A stretch of DNA of 64,000 nt from Anoplopoma fimbria (lineage: Eukaryota > Chordata > Actinopteri > Perciformes > Anoplopomatidae): the NCBI RefSeq assembly GCF_027596085.1, contig NC_072454.1:26250323-26314322 (forward strand), read 5' to 3'. The translations under genes were made by a program, and so were the position numbers. Below, piece by piece: positions 22,101 to 33,069 of the stretch; the stretch's first letter is position 1, and every line of letters begins with the position of its first letter. The notes below the pieces were generated by a model that worked only from the letters and a program-made list of their open reading frames with translations, was not told where the DNA came from and did not search any database.

Positions 22101-24290
22101 ACAACTCTACTTCCTATTGCTGTTTGAGCTTCCATTTAAACCATTAGTTTCATGTTTGATCTGTTTCACAAGTGGATAAAACATTTCTGCCTGAATTGAA
22201 TGAGTTAAAACTGTCAATGAGATTGCTCTGAAGCATTAGCATTTTTTCTGACATTTTTTAGACAGCCTGTCATCTGTTTTATGCAACATAGTGATGAAAA
22301 AAAACTGATGTTATTAACTATTCCACTACGTAAAACTATGCCCCATATGAGAACATCAGGACCAAAAGAAAAGACCTTAGTACCCAAACCCTTTAAAGAT
22401 TTATTCAAAAAGGGATGTTTACTGGGGGGGACATTATGTGGTTTTTGACAAATGGATTTAAACAATTTAGGTATTTTCTTAAGACTGGATGATGGAAGTT
22501 CACTAGTTGAACCTGGCCAGTGGTAGGGGAATGATGAGGCTTGTGGGTAGAAGGGGAGCTATGTATCTTGAGTGGTTTGGCAGATGACCTTCAATCACCT
22601 CCCAGACATTCCGAGACAGGAGCAGGGATGTTTGGGCAGACTGTGTGTGTGTTTGCCAGCGGAGGATAGGGAATAGAGGGGGTGCAAGTAGTATGTTACA
22701 TATATCATTGTATGCTTTTGATGGGATGATCATATAAATTGATTTTTAATCTAACAAACTGTACCATTCCACAGCAGAATGTTTTAAGATGGAGATGGAA
22801 ATGAACAGATGTGATGAGGTCCCAGATTGAAAGGCAAGGGCAGGTAATTTCAGAAGATATTTATTCATTGTAAGACGGTGTTACTTCTTTATCTGAAGCC
22901 AGGTGAAACTTAAACTTTAGAATAGCATGCACCGAATGACAATTTGTTTCATTTTAAAAGGATGAGGCACATGTTATTTGTATTGCTCGCAGCAGTGTAC
23001 TTGATACTGGCCCAAGCTTTACTCAACAGCAGGATATGTCTCCAATTGCAGGCCTGTTTTCCTTTAAACTTTTTCTTGATAATCATGGTCCCCAGAGGAG
23101 GAAGTCAAATGTTTTGTGGTTCCACCAGCTGGTCAAAATGTCCTATAATAAGAGATAAGTTAATATTGAAAATTAAGTTGAAGTTGAAGTTTATTTGTCA
23201 ATCTAACTCGAACTCTAAAAAAGCTGAATGAAAAAACAATTCTGTTTATATATAGAGTAGTATTTTAAGACCTAATGTGACAACAATAATATGAAAAGAT
23301 AACAATAAGTGAAATAATGAATAACCATGATTATGAATGGATAAAGAAATTAAATCTTTAATAACCATAATTATGAACGTCTATATAACCAAATTGGTGC
23401 CATAAGAAAAACTGATGATAAAAACATGTCTAATAGAGATCCGTTTAACATCGTCCCTCTGCTATTAAAGCGCTCCATGAGAAAGCCTTGCCTGTGTGCC
23501 ATGAATCTGATACCCAAAACAGATACTGAGATATTCAGTAAATCATGGCTTCAAGCTCCTCGACATGTAATGTAAAGACAAACAGATGAGCAATTGGAGA
23601 TTTCCCATGCCAAAAAAAAGGGACTTGATAACTTTTTCTCTTTACTACACTGGGATGTTTGTTTTTATCAGTAGCAAATTTATATCATATTTATATCAAA
23701 GGATAAATATTATGCTTATTTTTAGGATCATATTTTGATTTGGAAAATATTGCTATGCTTTAAAGTTAGTGTGAGGAACTTTTAACTGCTTATGAAACAG
23801 TTTAAATGTATTGCTGATGCCTCTCTATGACCTTTGTTAGAAAACAAGACCATCAGACAGAAGATATATGTATATAGTTATTCTTAATGCTTTTCATCCG
23901 TGCCACCAGGTATATAGTTGGATATTAATAAGAAAATTCTCTGGCATTCACCACTAATTATATAATATATAATATGGATAGACAGGAGTGTGTTTGTTTG
24001 TATATACGGTAATATAGATCACTCAATCATTTGTCATTCTTTATTTGTATCATACTTTTTGTACAAACATTTGTAGTGCTATACAATGTGTAAAGCCTAT
24101 TATTTACACTGCTTGAATAAATTAAGTCAAATATCGATGAACAAAATATTTAAGTAAGAGCCATCAATGGAAATCAAAAACATTAACCCATTGAGGGCTG
24201 GATTCAAATCACACTGGAAATCAAAGTGAAAAATTGAAAATCACGGCTAATCCAATTTACATGAACTTTATCAAGACAACTCATAATGTG
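22101..24290. other. 2.2 kb without a supported gene
   Basis: Minus-strand frames at 22214-22465 and 22503-22733 are open for 76-83 codons but show no family motif. They are separated by stops and I do not call them. A short (AAGTTG)n retroelement tail fragment lies at 23166-23236. The remainder is AT-rich and unremarkable. Confidence 0.5.
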
Positions 24291-24299
24291 GCTATTTAT

Positions 24300-24850
24300 T
24301 GTGTATGTCCCCTAAGTGCCTGTGTGCACTCCAGACAACGTCTGGGTATGCTCAAGATGGGACGGTGGATGGTGTCATGGGGGATCTCCTCACAGACATG
24401 GATAAGGGCTTCAGTAAACTCCTGGAAAGTCGTGGCGCTACGTGGCAGCCTCAGATGCACCGATACATAAGGTCCAAGGGGTTCTCAATTAATTTGAGAT
24501 CTAATGAACTTGAAGGCCAGTCTATGCCTTCGTCATCCAGGAACTGCCAACACACTCTGGCCACATGAAGCCGGGCATTGTCCTGCACCAGGAGGGACCC
24601 AGGGCCCACTGCACGAGTAGGAACCCAGAGCCCACTGCACCAGGAGGAACCCAGAGCCCACTGCACCAGGAGGAACCCAGGGCCCACTGCACCAGGAGGG
24701 ACCCAGGGCCCACTGCACCAGTGTAAAGTCTGACTATGGGGCCTCCAAGGACATGCCTCCTCAGACCATCACTGACCCATTGGAAACCGGTCATGATGTT
24801 GCAGGAGGAGAACATTTGCCACAACGTCCAGCCCAGTGACTAAAGATACA
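24300..24850 (-). pseudogene. Tc1/mariner-type transposase relic, C-terminal DDE part
   Basis: The minus strand encodes LVQDNARLHVARVCWQFLDD, then EGIDWPSSSLDLKLIENPLD and LMYRCI. These are the QDNARPH block with the second catalytic Asp and the PDLNPIE block with the third acidic residue of Tc1-like transposases. After a frameshift, EEIPHDTIHRPILSIPRRCL and CTQA follow, the usual C-terminal tail ending near 24310. Upstream, HDRF and SVMV-like codons and GGPIVRLYTGAVGPG remain, with a deletion between them. A 26-bp tandem repeat (24584-24725) expands the GAVGPGxLLVQ codons and destroys the frame. The N-terminal DNA-binding domain and terminal repeats were not found. Confidence 0.75.
24584..24725. 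repeat. 26-bp minisatellite inside the transposase relic
   Basis: The unit TGCACCAGGAGGAACCCAGA+GCCCAC starts at 24584, 24610, 24636, 24662 and 24688, with a partial unit at 24714. Spacing is exactly 26 bp, and units differ by GGGACCC/GGAACCC and GGGCCC/GAGCCC. On the coding strand one unit spells the codons just before the catalytic QDNAR block. Confidence 0.95.
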
Positions 24851-25984
24851 ACTCAGTACCTTGTTTTCTCAGTGTTTATGTTCTCCAGGACGCTTCATTA
24901 GGAACAATGGGCATAGTGCTCCCACAGTATGGGTGGGATCAGAGTCCCCCTTCAGGTCTCGGCTCAGCTCAAACATAATATTACCCAGGGCCTAAAAGCC
25001 ATCTATCACAGTGCTGTAGCACACCATGGGGTGGACTGTGAGCCCCCTTTTGGAGGAGGATGTTTGTGTTGAATGTCCAGTTCAAGGACAAGTGTTTCCT
25101 GATTATCTCTGTGAATCTTGATACTCCATGGCCTTAAGTTTTCCCTGTATTCCAGTGATGTTTTTATATGTAAAAAGATGGTGGAGCACCAATCATGACA
25201 GAAAGGCCAGGTCTTGTACACATACACAGATAGAGAGAGAGATGGGGGAAGAGAGAGTGAGAGAGATCACTTTCACAAGTTACAAAACTACAAGCCTGAA
25301 TTGAGAATGCAATATTTGATCGTCATAAGCCTACGCCTATACCAAATAGTTCAAAGTTTTGACGTGTCATGCCCAACGTTAACATTCAAATTATTATTAT
25401 TAAAAGCTAACATTAAAAGTGTGTGCAATAGTCCAACTTCTCTTCACATCTTTCTCTCTTTCTCTCTCTCTTTCTCTGTAATTTTCTGAAAACCTCTTTC
25501 AAAGCTTTGCATGTAAAAAAGACATTTGATACAGCCCTAAAGCCCTGAGCTTAAAACTCAACAAATGAGCCTGCAGCGAACAGCAAAGACCTCAAGCTTC
25601 AGTCCACTGACTGCCACAATGAAGCGAACAGACAACTTTATAAATCTAGGTCTAAAAGATGCATCTCAATGGCAGAGTTGGATTCAGAGACTCCGCCCTC
25701 TCTTGCTGTTTTACATTTTCCACTCAGTTTAATACATGTAAGGATAATTTAAATCCAAGCTAGTGTTTACGCCGACAGATAGCCAAATTAATTTGTAATA
25801 TAAAGTAATGCTGTAGTGGGGCCACGGGCTGTCAGCCCCACTTGTCATCAAATTTGTGTGATCTACATTAATAACAGACACACTCTGAACATACATATTC
25901 ATAGCATGTACAATACACATTGCATTGTGACAGAGGGGCTAGCCCAGACAGGCCCGTTGCTGCTGTATGCCACACAGGTAAGAG
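24851..25984. other. 1.1 kb without a supported gene; purine and pyrimidine simple repeats
   Basis: An (AG)n-rich tract lies at 25225-25270 and a (TC)n-rich tract at 25445-25480, about 200 bp apart and roughly complementary. The 24990-25190 segment is GC-balanced but without a motif. No exon, promoter or element could be supported. Confidence 0.5.
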
Positions 25985-26290
25985 CCGATCCCAGCTGTCA
26001 TTGGCCGAAGGCAGGGTTCACCCTGGACAGGTCTCCAGACTATCCCAGGGCTGACATATAGACAGACAACCACTCACACTCACATCAACACCTACGGGAA
26101 ATGTAGAATCATCAATGAACCTAAGCTGCATGTCTTTGGACTGTGGGAGGAAGCCGGAGAACCCGGAGAGAACCCACGCTGACACAGGGAGAACATGCAA
26201 ACTCCACACAGAAGGTTGTCTAGTCCAGGAATTGAGCCCGGGCCCCTCTTGCTGTGAGGTGACAGTGCTAACCACTACACCACCGTCAAA
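25985..26290 (-). repeat. near full-length tRNA-derived teleost SINE
   Basis: Read on the minus strand, the tRNA-like head is GGTGGTGTAGTGGTTAGCAC (A box), then CACCTCACAGCAAGAGG and GGGCTCAATTCCTGG (B box). The body follows: GTGTGGAGTTTGCATGTTCT, CCGGCTTCCTCCCACAGTCC, AAAGACATGCAG, and GTGTGAGTGTGAGTGGTTGT. It ends GACAGCTGGGATCGGCTC. The fragment at 202-378 is the 3' half of the same family. The body with CCACAGTCCAAAGACATGC is a well-known fish repeat, but I do not assign a database name. Confidence 0.8.
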
Positions 26291-28185
26291 AGCAACTTAT
26301 GAACCAATAATTGTAAGAGTGTGAATCTTTGGTGGAATGCATGGAATGCAAATATTTGTGTCTGCATTTGATTTAAAGATTTGAACATGAAAATTAACTA
26401 GCATTTTCTGCATTTTTCTTTTTTTTTGCAGGTGGTGTGGAAAAGCTTTTATCCTTTTGTGAATTTGTCCCTTATGGGGTTGAGAGTGAGTTCAGCCCAA
26501 TTGCAAAGTGGATTTTAGAGGTGGCCTCATTGCATGTAAAGTCAAGGCAAAGAGTGGAAGTGGTTTTGTATTTGAACCCATCCCAGGTTGAGGCTTTTCT
26601 ATATGGACAGTGCATATGGGACACAGGTCTATGAGGTGTGAGGGGTCTTCAAGAACAATAAGTTGGTATTGTATTGAGACACACTGTAAATGTTACTTCT
26701 GAAGCAAATTGTGTCTTAGTTTTAAAGTTACTTTGTGTAGGACTGGTAAATTCTTATGTTGACCTTTTGGGTGGCTTTGGAGAGATGATACTCAGAGACG
26801 TTTAACCCAGTTTATTATTTTTGGAAATACACTACCCTGTTTGGAATGCTTGCATATCTCTCATATCTTTTTCATCCAAAACCTAGTCAAAAAATTCTAC
26901 TCATAATCTTTTAATTCACAAGTTAGATCACTCTATTATGAAAACAATAAATTGTATAATTTAAATGCAAATTTTGCCGCTGTGGGATTTATATAGGATT
27001 CTTTCGCTTAACAGTTTACACCATCAGGTAATTAATTATATAATATACACTTGTTAATTATACTCATGCAGACTAATGAAATGTGCTGAAGTCCCTAGTA
27101 AATACACAAGAAATTATCTCTTGGTTTTTTAAAGTAAATCCTGAAATGTGTTGAAAATAAAATTCCAACACTCAGCTTCTACTTTGCAAATTTCACACAT
27201 GGCAGATTAACACAGAATTAAAGCCTCAAGGGTTCTTGCAAATCACTGCTGCTCTCAAGTAATGCAAGGCCTCTGCATTGAGCTTTAGAATTACACTACA
27301 AGCTGTTTCTCCCACTTTCCTCATTGCCCTTTTTGCCTGACAGAATTGTCTGTGTCTCTTTCTAATGTCATGGCCTGTCTTGATATGACAGGGAGGAGGT
27401 TTGCACTGCTAAAGCCATCAACCAGTGCAAATTGGAGCTTGATAAATCACCTTCTTAAAACATACGTCAGTAGATTAATGGGGGCAGGCCAAGCCAGCTA
27501 CTGTAAATCTCTTCTGCCCACACACTCTCCTGACCACCCCTAGCTGTGAGAATTTGTTCAGGTCTTCCACGCACTTTCCTCACTGTCTTGAATGGAGGAC
27601 TGCCCTTTTTTCCAACAGCCCATTAGTCCAAAAACTCAATAGTCCGATAAAAACAAACTTTTGTATTTGACAAACTTTCTCTGCAACAAACAGAAGCAAA
27701 TGGCTAATTATTATGCAGAATGACTCCATCGGACCTTCCCAGTTCCTACTATGGCGTAGGCATGACCTGCCCTACTCTGCTTCTGATTGGCTAGTAGGCT
27801 CTTTGCCTTCAATGATTTAGGCACGAGGAGTGAGCTTGTTGTGGGTTAGGGTAAGAATATCATGGTGAGCAAATCACAGGCAGAATAGGGAATTTAAGAT
27901 TACTCAGTCTTGTTGACTTGAATGTCTTCAAGAAATCTTAATTCAGACACAGGCTTAAAAATAATATCTCATACCATCTATCAGACTTTGTACAGCACTT
28001 TTTTACACAAATAAAATTAACATAAAGTGCCTCACACAGCAAACCCCTTATCCAGACACAAATGATCAAATCACAGCACTAAAAATAACAGGAACTGAGA
28101 AAACGCTAGCATAAATATTAGACACATCGAAGAAAACTCAAGTAAAAGCCAAATAAAGGTAAAATGCAATAAATAATATGAAAGA
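26291..28185. other. 1.9 kb without a supported gene; two repeat fragments
   Basis: A polypyrimidine tract and TTTGCAG at 26415-26431 is followed by about 200 open bases on the plus strand (26437-26634), but no donor or motif supports an exon. The stretch 27608-27655 (CAACAGCCCATTAGTCCAAA) and 27750-27815 (CTACTCTGCTTCTGATTGGC) resemble pieces of common fish repeats. The remainder is AT-rich. Confidence 0.4.
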
Positions 28186-28189
28186 TAAA

Positions 28190-29230
28190 TAAATAAAGCT
28201 CAATTCAAAGCCAGACTCAAAAGGTAGGTTTAGTATGCTTTAAAACATACCAACATTCTCTGCTTGATGTGGACCATAGAATTAAAAGGATGCTTCATCA
28301 TGGGTTTTTGGTCTAACTTAAGAAATAATTGAAGGCCACTACGAAAAGACCTGAGGGTTCTTGAAGGTTCATAGGCTAAAAGCAAGGGGTGATAAATAGA
28401 TCGGACAAAGACCATTAAGAGCTTTATAAACCAATAAATTGACTTTAAAATAATTTCCAAAGCAAACAGGTAGCCAATGCAGAGACTTTAAGATTGGTGT
28501 TATGTGTGCTCTCTTTCTGGTCCTAGTCAGCAAAAATGCAGCTGAGTTTTGCAATAATTGTAATTTAGATGTAATCTTTTAGGAGCCCTTGGTCTTCAGG
28601 AGACACAGCAATGTAAAGCTGTGTGTCATCAGCATAGCTATGAAAATGTATTCCATACCTTCTGATGACGTTTCCAAGTGCCAGCATCTAGGTTAACATG
28701 GTAAGGTAATCAAGTGTAGGACTTGAAATTGAACATTGATGTAAACAAGTCATTCTATAGCTTTAAGATGAACATTCCTCCATGCTTAAAGATAATTCTC
28801 TATCGATAGGTTGAGATTTGAACCAATCAAAATCGGTACCAGAGATGCCAATCAGATTGTGAAGTCTACATTAAACTGTAATAAAGGCTGAGGTTTAATT
28901 AAGTAGTACTAACACAGAACCTTTTCTCATATCCATATTGGACACGGTGTCATTTACAACCTTGATCTGTGCTTTTTTAATGCTAATGTTGGACCAAAAA
29001 CCAGATTGGTATTTTTCAGAAATATTGTAGGAGTTCATTAAATCATTTAGCTGATTAAAAACAAACTTTTATGAAAAGTTACTTAAAAATGGAAGGTTGG
29101 ATACTCGCCTGTAGTTATTTGAAAGTGTTTGAGTTAATCCTTGACAGCCATAGACTCTTTTAAAAAATGATCGGTGAATGGGATCTAAAAAGCCAGTTGC
29201 AGGTTTATATTGGGAAACATTTCAGCATAA
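28190..29230 (-). mobile_element. L2-type LINE relic: RT domain and C-terminal region, antisense
   Basis: On the minus strand the RT core reads GIHFHSYADDTQLYIAVSPE, with catalytic YADD at 28624-28635. Upstream is an LHNLIGISGTDFDWFKS-like stretch around 28840-28860, matching the AFDTVDHxILxxRL...GISGTALxWFxSYL region of L2-type elements. After a deletion of the middle part, the C-terminus reads QNSAAFLLTRTRKRAHITPI, then LKSLHWLPV, VYKALNGLCPIYLS and a shifted YEPSRTLRSFRSGL. These are the standard L2/RTE-like tail motifs (NSAARlLTrtrkxdHITPiLxxLHWLPV). There are several stops and frameshifts, no endonuclease is seen, and the copy is inactive. Confidence 0.8.
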
Positions 29231-29281
29231 ACCAGGAAACATTTAGCTAGTGTTCCTCTTATAAAACCAATAGTTCTGGGG

Positions 29282-29284
<3 letters not shown>

Positions 29285-29346
<62 letters not shown>
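29285..29346. repeat. (TA)n microsatellite
   Basis: About 29-30 uninterrupted TA units, ending in CATATAAAG. Confidence 0.95.
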
Positions 29347-29348
<2 letters not shown>

Positions 29349-30102
29349 AGGCTGACATAGACATATATTTGATCTAATAGTGTATATTTCATCTCACATC
29401 TGGATTTGGTAAACATACGGCTAGATTTCATAAAAAACAAGATTTCATAAAGCTAAGATTAGACTTTTAACGTTCTTTTCATCCTTGCAGTAACTGAAAC
29501 AATGCATAACCTCAGCATTCTCTTGACTCTGGCAGACAACACTTTTTGTAGATCTTTGTGTATATCGACAATGTTGTTAGTGAAGCCCGTGACTGTAATT
29601 AGATTGCACTGCTATGTGTCTGTCTCCTTATGTGAATCCACACCCTGAATTAAGGCTTGCATGGAGGAGAAGCTCATGAAACCGAACACAGGTTAAAGGA
29701 ATATTTGTTTTGGCAGATATATGTTCACAGAGTCTTATCAGTCTTCAAAATATGTATACTGTTCAAGTCATTGATTAACAAGTCTAAGTCATGTCTGAAT
29801 AGCAAAGACAAATTGCAAATGAGAATCAAGTCATTTTCAACCAATTTCTGGTTCCTCTGTCACTTATGAGAACACTTAAGGTACTTTCAGACATCAACTT
29901 GTTGTCACCATTGCCTCCATTGTTTCAAATGCAAACAGATAACAGCCATGCTCCTGAGGCAGTAAGGAAAGGGAGGGCTAATGAATGAATGACATTTTCA
30001 AGAAGCTATTGTTAAACTGCCTGGAGCACAATCACTACTGTTTTATTTCGCGTACATCATTTGTCTAAGCTGTTCTACAATCACCTGCCACAAATATTTT
30101 TA

Positions 30103-30800
30103 AAGTGGCCCTATTATGTCGAAGGACAGAGGATGTCGCATGTGTACAGATTGTAAAGCCCTCTGAGGCAAATTTGTAATTTGTGATTCTGGGCTATACA
30201 AAATAAACTGAATTGAATTTAATTGAATTATGCTTTTCCACTTTTTCCCTCTCCTTTAGTGTGTTATATATATTTTTACATGTAAAAGGTCCGTAGAGTG
30301 TAAAGCCTGAAGTCCACGCCTAAAAGGAGTTACCCTCCCCCTCAGAAACACTGCTCCTGAGCTGCCTGAAACAGCTCCATTGAATTCTCTCCTTCACTTC
30401 CAAAACTTTATGAGGTCATAATGTTACAGCAGTGACGTAAAACTCCTTCCGGCTAGTTTGGCCCTAAAACAACAAAAGAGAGAGTTTTTTTAAATGTGAA
30501 ACGTTGACTCCTTCCGGCTAGTTTGGCCCTAAAACAACAAAAGAGAGAGTTTTTTTAAATGTGAAACGTTGACCAATCACAATAGAGTGGGCTAGCTGAC
30601 CAATCAGGGCAGACTTCGCTTTCTGGAGGGAGGAGCAAGCGCTACAATGGAGCATTTCAGAGAGAGGGTGAGAAGAGGTGCTGCAGGACAGCCAGGATGA
30701 GAAAAACAAGGAGGATTATGAGCATTAACGCATGTAAACATGTTGTAACTGTAACTTGAGATAAAAATATGCACCCGGAACATAGCATAATAGGGCCTGT
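30103..30800. mobile_element. TTAA-flanked inverted-repeat element with nested retroelement and a 65-bp duplication
   Basis: Both ends are intact: TTAA (30099-30102) then AGTGGCCCTATTATG, and CATAATAGGGCCTGT then TTAA (30801-30804). At 30119 the element is split by a 108-bp truncated retroelement; the element resumes at 30233 (CTTTTCCACTTTTTCCC). At 30442-30571 a 65-bp unit (ACTCCTTCCGGCTAG...GTGAAACGTTG) is present twice in perfect tandem. The interior otherwise follows the copy at 20878-21508, without that copy's SINE-head insertion. No transposase is encoded, so mobility would have depended on an enzyme supplied from elsewhere. Confidence 0.8.
30119..30232 (+). mobile_element. 5'-truncated retroelement with (GAATT)n tail, nested, with 6-bp target duplication
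   Basis: GAAGGACAGAGGATGTCGCA through TTGTAAAGCCCTCTGAGGCA and GTGATTCTGGGCTATACAAA, ending in GAATTGAATTTAATTGAATT. This is the 3' end of the family seen (reverse oriented) at 52795-53165, 57471-57720 and 59328-60290. It is flanked by ATTATG on both sides (30113-30118 and 30227-30232), a duplication of host-element sequence. That shows insertion into an already present TTAA element. Confidence 0.8.
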
Positions 30801-31761
30801 TTAAATCTTTGTATTCTTTATTTTAATGTCAATGCTAAGGTGCTTTTGGCTAGCAGGTATAATGGTTTCCATCTTCACCATCCTTTCTTAGTGTGTTACT
30901 TACATTGCTAACATTTTCAATTGGTACTTAACACAAAATACAGATGATCCCGGCTTATTTTATTTCATCCATAGGTAAACATGGCTCTCTGTGCCAAACT
31001 TGTTGGCAAGCCATCCATTTGTTGTCGCGATATTTCACTCAAGATCACACTGGTAACCTGGTAGTGCTCCAAGATAGGTGAGGAGATCACCACCGAAAGT
31101 AGGGGGGACCATGAATGTCTGTACAAATTTCAAAGCAAACTATACAATAGTTAATATATTTTAGTCACCGGTGTGTGTATATATACACATAAAGGAATTT
31201 AAATATTTACAAGCATTTTCTTTACTTTAAACAGTGGCCCAAAAGTAGCAACCTGTAGTGTATGGAACAAGTTCTCTGTAGGATGAGCTTGCTGTGTTTG
31301 TTAATTCTGTAATTAGCACTCAGTAGATCTTTCCTGTAAATCCTACAAATCTTTTTCTGATGCTTCATTGTATCGTCTCTTTTGCTTCCTTCACACATCC
31401 TGTTGCAGTGGTAATATTTATTCTTTGTTGCTTAAAGATAGCTATTATTTGGAGAAATTATAGAATTTATGATGTCATCCACAGAATGGGCTCAAACTTC
31501 CAGTGAAACAGGGTGAAGAATCAGAGTGAAAGCCCTGTAATATTTTAGCCCTCTACTGTGGAGGGATGATAGATGAGGCAGACAGGCGTCTTGGATCTTC
31601 TGACTGAGGCTGGGTTCCAGGCCTGGGTCACCCAGAGTGCTTCCCCCCAAAGGGCCAGCTGTACCTTCCTCTGGTCTGGCCTTCTATTTAAAACCACAAA
31701 TGCTGCAAGTTTGAGAGAGTGCAGCTCAGCAGGTTTATTTCCTCAGGTTTTGGTAAGAGAG

Positions 31762-31883
<122 letters not shown>

Positions 31884-32098
31884 TTTTCATTCATCCCAGG
31901 ATTCTTGCATGCAAAATTTTGCAATTGACAAATACTGTCGTAGAAATGTATGTACTGCTCATGTATAAAAAGGTGATACAAATATGTATTGGTCTTTTTA
32001 TCTTTTTCTGGAGGACTATTTCATTACAGCAGTGTAATATTGGTCCCTGTGAACTAGATTACCAGCCTCCACTTCTGCCTAGTGAGGCCAATATATAT

Positions 32099-32168
32099 CT
32101 GATGAAAACAACTAGAGCTCTGAGTCTACAGTGAAAAACCTATTTCACTCTCTGAGCCTTTCATACGC
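32099..32168. repeat. 70-bp duplicated segment, copy 1 (partner at 34511-34580)
   Basis: It starts CTGATGAAAACAACTAGAGC and ends GAGCCTTTCATACGC. The copy at 34511-34580 differs by one base (CCTATTT against CTTATTT). Copy 1 directly adjoins the reversed ~500-bp repeat at 32169. Confidence 0.9.
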
Positions 32169-32450
32169 AGTCTTTAAACTTGCGTTCTCTCTACTGACCA
32201 GCAGTTGAAGACTCCTTCGGTTGCAAAAAGAAGTCAGATTGTATAGAAGTCTATGAGAAAATGACTCTACTCCTCTCTTGATTTATTCCCTCAGTAAACA
32301 TTGTAAACATGAGTTTATGGTCTCAATCTCTAGTTTCAAGTCTTCTTCAATACAGCATGATGTTCATTCAGTAAATGATGCTCCATTTAGAGTCAAACAG
32401 ACCATAAAGCAGGGTCTGCTTTCGGACGGGCTTACAGTTATTGAGAGGTA
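32169..32450 (-). repeat. ~500-bp dispersed repeat, copy B, 3' part reversed
   Basis: Read on the minus strand: AGCAGACCCTGCTTTATGGT, ACTCTAAATGGAGCATCATT, GAAGACTTGAAACTAGAGAT, CTCATAGACTTCTATACAAT and CTTCTTTTTGCAACCGAAGG. Order and orientation match copy A at 18815-19335 in reverse. Confidence 0.75.
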
Positions 32451-32874
32451 GTTAATGCTACCAGAGACGTATGCGGCGTCTCTACATCACTCCTCCGCAT
32501 TCCAAATATGGTAACTTCCGTTTACCATATTTGTTTACCATTAACAAAACGAAAGAAAACATCTACATTTCTTCAACATCCAAGACTGTAAGATGCTGAA
32601 GAGATGTCAGCATGGCTATATTGGTGAATAATGCAAATGTGAGTAAAATGTGTATGCTGCAGTGTATCAATACTCAACCCTGCTTCAAATTAAAATTCCA
32701 ATACAACTAAATACATTGTCAATCACATTTCGGGGAGAACATTTTTTTCATATACTTCTTTTTGCAGTTTTAAATGTGTTTAAATGTGTTTGTGTACTTG
32801 TGACTAGTGTACATAAAAAAAAGAGTACTCCTGTGAAGCAGAAAAACTGAATCAGCACTGGCTAAGATATCCTC

Positions 32875-33065
32875 TACGTCACTTCTCTGCATTCCAAATA
32901 TGGTAACTTTTGTTTATTGCCTGAAAAAACAACAACATGGCAACAGCCATATTTCAAGATGGCGACGGCCAAATTGCCGAGCTTGAGCCTTCAAAATGGC
33001 AGTCCACAAACCAATGGGTGACATCACAATGACTACGTCCACCTCTGATATACTGTCTATGATTT
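32875..33065 (-). repeat. ~500-bp dispersed repeat, 5' part reversed (probably the other end of copy B)
   Basis: Read on the minus strand it has GACAGTATATCAGAGGTGGA, CGTAGTCATTGTGATGTCAC and CCATTGGTTTGTGGACTGCC, the start of this family as seen at 42838. The DNA between this and copy B (32451-32874) is bounded by a ~40-bp direct repeat (GCATTCCAAATATGGTAACT at 32500 and 32890), so one original copy may have been split by an insertion or duplication. Confidence 0.6.
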
Positions 33066-33069
33066 TAAT

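Noticed and set aside
25225..25480. Complementary (AG)n and (TC)n tracts 200 bp apart as a possible large hairpin
   Set aside because: Low-complexity tracts pair by composition only; flanking sequences are not complementary.
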